A stretch of 64,000 nt of DNA. It comes from Antitrichia curtipendula (taxonomy: Eukaryota > Streptophyta > Bryopsida > Hypnales > Leucodontaceae). The DNA lies in contig OX579641.1 in NCBI GenBank assembly GCA_951230915.1, forward strand, positions 372,001 to 436,000, written 5' to 3'. The notes under the pieces are model-generated. The model saw nothing but the letters and a program-made list of their open reading frames with translations. It did no database searches and had not been told where the DNA came from. Every line of letters begins with the position of its first letter. Position 1 is the stretch's first letter. Of this stretch, positions 58,534 through 64,000 are shown one piece after another. The translations under genes were made by a program, and so were the position numbers.

Positions 58534-60033
58534 CTAACATCCCAAACAAGGGTGGGCAAAATGTAAAATTTCCACTCTGCTCCTATGAGTACCACTAAGT
58601 GCTAAAAAAAAGTCGCTTTCAATGGGACCCGGCCCCATTGCGTCCACCTCTGCCTCTGTTTTTCCTATGGTAATGATATGAAACTTTCGCCATTCTTTGT
58701 AAAAACAAAATTCAGATTCCAAATGGCGTAGCGATTCTTGTACCGCCATTGCATTCATGGAGTGTAGCTTCACCAATGAACGAAGCCTTGCCACTTCTTC
58801 AGCACTGGTACTTGGCTCATGTTCAACAGCGGCGATGCAATATTCTTTTTCTTTTTTCTTTATTGCTACATCGAGGTCTCGCCTTTCATTCTCGTAAATC
58901 CAACGTTCACGTTCCAGGAGATCGCGCTTTGATTGCCATACCACATACTCGTCCATGTAGTGCACCCTTCCACTTTCACGCTACCTGAAATAAAAATTGC
59001 GATTTTTTTTCAAATCCTTCAAGTACTTGTCGTTTTCTTTGATGCTTTTCGTTACTCCCTCCAACTGCTTCTTCAAATCATCTACGACAACGGGACTCAC
59101 TTGTACTGAGAGTTCATTCTCATTTAATTGACGGAGTTCGTTCATCTTCTCACGCAAAGCAGATCTTACACTTGCCACCTTGACACTCAACAACTCTATG
59201 TCGTCTTCCGAATCGCTTCCATCAACGCTGCGGTTCCACTCTAGATCAACATGTTCCACTTCCGTAGGCCCTGCATCTTCCATGCCTTGCACATCAATGT
59301 GGGATACTGTGATGGGCTCGTCAACCTTTATTTTTCCCTTCCTATCCATTTCCAAGCCCAAAGCCTTGTTCATGACTTCCATGAGAAGGTCGTCATCGTC
59401 ACTGTGGAAAGAATATCCATTGTATTCATGGGTGTGTTCATCTTCGCTAGAAGTCGCCGACTACACTACATTTTCATCACTACACTTCCCAGGCTTTGCC
59501 GATGTCACCGATTCCTTCACATCCGGTGCTACATCTGCCCAAAGAATACTTGATTCTCCTGGATGGGTCCCGAACGGAAGATCCTTAATGCTTGACCAAT
59601 CCACCTCCTTCCTCAATACAACTTCAGCATACACCATTCTTGCAAGAAAGAAAGAAAAATTGTCGTTTCGATACGTTTGTAGGCCTTTATAGAGTTCCTT
59701 CCACACCTCGCAGCATCTTTCTGGGAAGGCTTTGTTCTTGCAATATGCAAGATTTACCTTATTCGACTTCAAGTGGAACTTGTGACGATACAACGGAAAT
59801 AACTTGTCGATGTGGCACCAATCCACATATTTTTGAACCGTCTTATAAGTCCAAGGCACGGGTTCATCTCTCCAACCCTTGATAGCCTTAATCTTCGGAT
59901 GGATCAAGATGACCTTGCGCTTCTTGTGGATTTTTCCTTTCTTTTTTTGATCCTTGCCTCGAAGCGCCTTGGACTCTTTTCCAGCTTCTGATCTCGGTAC
60001 AGCAGGCGGCAAAGGTTGGGCCTCCTCTTCCAT
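58534..60033 (-). pseudogene. KGW-WCHI family protein, second copy
   Basis: It starts MEEEAQPLPPA at 60033 (a Met 31 codons upstream is less likely, since the paralogue also begins shortly before its basic stretch). One frame runs to 58534 with two in-frame TAG codons (59461-59463 and 58981-58983). A basic segment (KDQKKKGKIHKKRK) precedes the conserved domain: IKGWRDEPVPWT, YVDWCHIDKLFPLYRH, LAYCKNKAFPERC, VYAEVVLRKEVDWSSIK. The rest is acidic, then coiled coil (LKKQLEGVTKSIKEND; LRSLVKLHSMNAM). There is no RING. Upstream lies a short ACCTGCGGTCGCC cluster. It is divergently arranged with the copy at 61.6 kb. Confidence 0.65.
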
Positions 60034-61069
60034 CGCAATACACAAGAATATTCCTTCCCCTGATGCCAAAATGATCAAAATACGCCCTTCAAAACTCCGA
60101 CCGGCCCCTAGCTCACGAGCAAGCACTCAACCACCATGTGTAATGTCTTCCAAAAGGCAAGAGGTCGCCTACCTGCGGTCGCCTAGACCCAAAATCGCTC
60201 CTTAAACACAACATTTGACCAATTTTGAGACCAAGACAAAAGAATGGCTCAAGATTAAATATAAATCATAATAGCTGAAAGATGAAATCAAAATACAATA
60301 ATCCAATTGTAAAATAATTGTAACAACAAAATTAAATCCTTCGACAAGTCAATTTGTTGAAATTGCATTCCAAAATGATAGCATAAATCTCTAAAGTCGA
60401 TTTGTTGAAATTGCATTCCAAAATGATAGCATAAATCCCTAAAGGACAATTGTCCATTAAACACCTAATTGAAAGGCCTAAGGCATGTACAAGTGAATAG
60501 CAAAGTAATACAATGTCAATAGTGAATTATAATTTGGTGCAATGTAAAAGATCTTCTCAAACCCTAGACCCTAGACCCTAATACCAAGTTTATTAATTTT
60601 GTATGCCATGCCTAGAGTTATGTAATCCCACATCTTTTGCTTCTTTATGATGAAGTCACCTAAATATATAGAAGTGACATCCATGTTTTATTTTTCACTG
60701 TGAATTTTTTTCAATTCAACGGCCTTTCCCTTTATATGTAAATTTGAATAAAATGAAGTAAATGGTACATGACTAAAATGAATGGTGGAGGAGAAAGTAA
60801 TAAAATGAGGAATGGATTTACTAAACCTCCATCCATTAGACCCCACATGGCCTATCTTCCACATTTTGGTGAAGAAAAATCTTAGTGGTCTTGTAGAACC
60901 TTACTAAATTCTTAATTGTGGTAGTTGATATGTTTTTCTCAAAATTCATTTCAAAGTGTACCATGAGCATCCAAAATCAGATTTAGGAAGTGAAAGATTT
61001 TGATCTCTCTACCCGTCGTCACCATGCCTTGGATTCCATGAATTTCCAATTTGAATTTCCCTCCTTCCT
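60034..61069. other. divergent spacer with motif copies and a tandem duplication
   Basis: Copies of the gaggtcgcc and cctgcggtcgcc motif lie at 60161-60183. A ~48-base tandem duplication (ttgttgaaattgcattcc...) starts at 60354 and 60402. A short ccctagaccctagacccta tract lies near 60563. Otherwise the spacer is AT-rich and gene-free. Confidence 0.55.
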
Positions 61070-61460
61070 GGACTTGAGGTCGCCCCACCCGCGGTCGCCC
61101 CTGCCTTGGATTCCATGAATTTCAAACTTGAATTTCCCTCCTTCTTGGACAAGAGGTCGCCCCACCCGCGGTTGCCCCTACCTTGGATTCTGGGAATTTC
61201 AAACTTGAATTTCCCTCCTTCCTGGACCTGAGGTCACCCCACCTGCGGTCGCCCCTAACTTGGATTCTGGGAATTTGAAACTTGAATTTTTCCTCCCTCC
61301 CGGACCCGCAGTCGTCGCACCCGCGGTCGCCCAGGCCTTGAAGTTCAAGAAATTCAAAACTTGAATTTCTCCCCTCCTGAATCTGCGGTCGACCTAAACC
61401 CGCGGTCGTCCCCACTTGCGAATGCGCCCGGATCCGTACTTGCCCACGGCGACTTCGAGT
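61070..61460. promoter_or_regulatory. ACCCGCGGTCGCC motif array upstream of the 61.6-kb gene
   Basis: About five units of roughly 65-85 bases, each consisting of a tggatt...gaatttc(a)aacttgaatttccctcc stretch followed by tggacctgaggtcgccccacccgcggtcgcccc. It is the same motif as at 52.3-52.6 kb and 60.16 kb. Minus-strand open frames across it are by-products. Confidence 0.82.
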
Positions 61461-61645
61461 ACATAAGAGGTCGCCCCCTCCCATTCTTGTCACTTTTTTC
61501 CAGCGCTGCGCACTGTCTTTCATCCGTCTCAGAGCGGCTGAATGCGTGCTTGTGTTCTGGGATTTTGGGGCTTGTAATTGCTACCAAATTTGCGTCATCG
61601 GACTATCTTTTTTTTGGTGGAGTTCCCAAGGTTGAAATCATTCAC

Positions 61646-63178
61646 AATGGACGCTAACACGAAAAAGATTAAGAAGAAAGGAGATAGCCAACATAGAAAC
61701 CGTTGCATCCTTTTTAATCCAGGGGCTGTGGCATTTCAAGGTTGGGATCGAATCACCGGAGATTGGACAATGGTGATTTGCAAGAAGTTTGTGGAGTGGT
61801 GCCATATTGAATTATTGACAAGCTATTCCCTCTTCATCGACACAAGTTGCATCTAAAGATGAATGCTGCAAATCTACATTACTGCAAGGATGTTGCATTT
61901 GTGCAACATTGTATCAAAGTGCATCGACATTTGTACAACACACAAACAGTGGTTAGGAGCGAGGTCCCATTGTTCATTTGTCAAATTGTGTATGCAGAGC
62001 TAGTCTTGGCGCAAACGATAGATTGGACTACCGTCAAGGCATCGAAGCTTATCACCATTCCAAGAGCCAAAGACATTCCGAGGGCGGGTCCCTCCGCTAA
62101 TCCATGGGACGGGCTAGGAAAGAAGAAGTTGATCCAAACAGGGGTGGCGGATGAAGAATACGTGTGTTCAACTCATGCGAGTTCAGCTAGCAAAGAAAGC
62201 TCGGGTGAAGAACTTACCTTGGGCGCTCCTATGGATGCAATGGAAGTAATCCCGTTGGATGTTACCCCACTTCAGGTTCATCATCCCGAAAACGATGAAG
62301 TATTGCAACATGTGTTCGCATGCATCCAAATAGAAGCACTTGATAGACTGGATGGAGAGATCGAAACAGAGGAAGAGGAGGTGGTGCCGCCTTTGTTGGC
62401 ATTGCCTTGGGTGGAAGAAGTACCGGCAATGGAAGAATACGTTGAAGGTTCCTATCATCGAGATACCACGAAAGCCAAAAAACAGTTTTACAAAGAGAAA
62501 CTTCATCAGCTTCTTGAAGATTTGGCAAGGACAGAGGATGCATATCAAAATTACAAAAGAAAGATTGTGGAAACTTTTGATGATGAATATGTGTCCACCC
62601 TCCAAGCAAAAATTGAAAGTGGGCAAACCCGTTTGGCCGTGCAAGCTAGAGAGATAGCAGACCTGGAGGCATTTTACCGGGAATTTTCCAATGGTCTAGA
62701 CAGAGGGCCTAGGGCTGGCGGCAGTGAGGAAGCCAAAACTCGGCTTGTCAAAATTATAGAAGATTGCAAGATGGAAGAAGATCGGTACATTATTGCAAAG
62801 AGAAGTGTGGAGGAAGGACGGTCAAGGATAATTCACCTGACCGAAATTAGGGATCGGGCCCTTCTTGATCGTGTCTTTGAATTTGATGCCCAAGATGTAG
62901 ATAAGCTATATGGGACACCGCAAGCAGAAATAGCCGACTTGAAGAAAAAATTAGCTACTTGTCTCTCGTTGGAAGAGAATTTGCAACAAAGCGTGCGTCA
63001 GTTGAACCAACACATTGATTTATCCAAATCGTGGAGAAAATATTGGAGGCAAGGTTACTTTAAGAGCTTCGGGCAACGTAACATCGCATATCTGAAGAGG
63101 GTAGAGAACGAAGTGATGGTCGAGCTGGAATCCGAGAAAAAGAAAAGAGAAGAGAAGGACAAGAAGGATATTGCATGA
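61646..63178 (+). pseudogene. KGW-WCHI family protein, third copy
   Basis: It starts MDANTKKIKKKGD at 61646. The conserved domain begins with FQGWDRITGDWT and FVEWCHI, then the frame is broken by an 8-base insertion near 61811-61818. It resumes as LHLKMNAANLHYCKDVAFVQHC and VYAELVLAQTIDWTTVK, and is open to 63178. The C-terminal two thirds are acidic then strongly coiled coil (YKEKLHQLLEDLARTEDAYQ; KKLATCLSLEENLQQ). It ends with a Lys/Glu-rich KKKREEKDKKDIA. There are no in-frame stops besides the frameshift, so it is the least decayed copy. Function unknown. Confidence 0.65.
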
Positions 63179-64000
63179 TTTTGATTGGTTGCAATTGTTG
63201 TAGGACTATATGCTTTTGTAAACATGTATACATACCCGTGGATTATGTATTTGATATTCAGGATTTAATGCAAATTTGTCCATATCAAATCTTGATTTTC
63301 TATTATTGAGGGCTCTTGGATATAAGGCTCTAGGAAATAGGGCTCTCGTACATTAGAGGTTGGAGAAAAATCACATCAGAATTTAAATTACAAAATTTGT
63401 GGACTACAATTTCATTACACATAAATTGATTGTAGTTCAACATGTTATGCCATTTAAAACCGTCCATCTTTGAAGAGGTCACTTCTTCAAATAGAACACG
63501 GAAAAAAAATTGGAAGATATCAAATTGGTTTTAAATTTGAACATGGTTATGATCAAACATTGTAATCTTCCAACTCATAAGTGATGTTGTTATGTTTTGT
63601 TTTGCCCTTACACGTGGAGCATGTGTCTTTCTTTTTAGAATTTGAAATTATTATGCATTTTTTAGGAAATAATGAAGAAATTCCATATCTCATACAGAAT
63701 ATACTCAAAATATCTTACATTTTCACCATAGAATTATATTATGATTAATAACATCATTATGTACACCGAAGTTGGCGTGCCATGCTAAAATGGGAGACAT
63801 AACAAACCATACTTATAGGCCCAAAGTTCATATTGCTATAAAATAGTAAAAATTAGCATTATTTCAAATATTCCAATTGGAATAAAAAATGTATGTAACA
63901 AGCGTGCCAAGCATTAGGTAGATTCAAGATCAAGAAATGCCATTTGAATTCATGAAATTCACAGCAGTAAAAAAACTACAAGAAATGCCCAAAATTCACT
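63179..64000. other. AT-rich flank, nothing recognised
   Basis: No supported gene. A short aaaaactacaagaaa near 63973 resembles the inside of a CACTA terminus but lacks the CACT start. Confidence 0.4.

Noticed and set aside
52801..59463. Reassignment of TAG (and TGA) to sense codons, as in some green algae
   Set aside because: Frames such as the FCP1-like gene end naturally at TAG and the methyltransferase, the third KGW-WCHI gene and others at TGA. Frameshifts accompany the stops, and the pattern is explained by C-to-T decay of mobile genes.
63960..64000. CACTA terminus at the right edge (ctacaagaaatg)
   Set aside because: The diagnostic CACT start is replaced by an A run, and no subterminal repeats or partner end are visible.
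1..64000. CRISPR arrays, rRNA genes or bacterial operons
   Set aside because: Looked for and not seen. The regular repeats present are satellites or minisatellites without unique spacers.

Overview
This window looks like repeat-rich nuclear DNA of a streptophyte (plant lineage). A charophyte alga such as Chara, or a bryophyte, is my best guess, but nothing in the sequence fixes the species. The evidence is spliceosomal introns with GT/AG borders, a SUVR-type plant histone methyltransferase, a CACTA MITE starting CACTACAAGAAAA, degenerate CCCTAAA-like repeats, Mutator-like and CACTA transposons, and long AT-rich intergenic DNA. I see no bacterial operons, rRNA genes or CRISPR arrays. Almost everything that codes here is mobile-element DNA, most of it decayed.

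Left third (4,172-21,605): a three-level nest dated by target-site duplications. Element A (4,177-21,600, TSD GAGTC) has TGT...ACA ends and a minus-strand Gag/plant-mobile-like ORF. A ~13.9-kb Mutator-like element (MULE, 6,032-19,902, TSD GGTTACCACC) sits inside that ORF; removing it restores exactly 657 codons. Element B (13,486-14,765, TSD CCGGG), a short relative of A, sits in an intron of the MULE's second gene. The MULE carries a minus-strand transposase (DDE-like core, C-terminal SWIM finger) and, divergently, a nine-exon gene joining a ParB-like domain to an N4/N6-type DNA methyltransferase fold. Its introns and spacers contain copies of a 16-bp palindrome, GTGCCGATATCGGCAC.

Middle (21.6-49 kb): a broken DDE-like transposase (24-25.5 kb), a CACTA MITE (26.1 kb), element C (26,318-29,728), and a SUVR-like SET-domain gene (29.7-32.6 kb, minus). 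A second probable large transposon follows, with a transposase at 33.2-36.1 kb and, after satellite repeats, a tRNA-derived SINE and element D, a methyltransferase C-terminal fragment (44.1-45.9 kb) and an FCP1-like HAD gene (46.2-47.3 kb). Its non-coding DNA is studded with a different palindrome, TCAGCTCGANTCGAGCTGA.

Right third (49-64 kb): a CACTA remnant (50.1-51.4 kb), then three paralogues (52.8, 60.0 and 61.6 kb) of a family I do not recognise. They share a KGW...WCHI domain followed by coiled coil, one with a C-terminal RING. Each is preceded by a cluster of a third motif, ACCCGCGGTCGCC.

The recurring theme is that each mobile-element family has its own repeated palindromic motif in non-coding DNA, and two of the families also carry DNA-methyltransferase-like genes. 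This resembles the sequence-specific anti-silencing system of Arabidopsis VANDAL MULEs, but with different proteins, and it is the best candidate here for an undescribed system.
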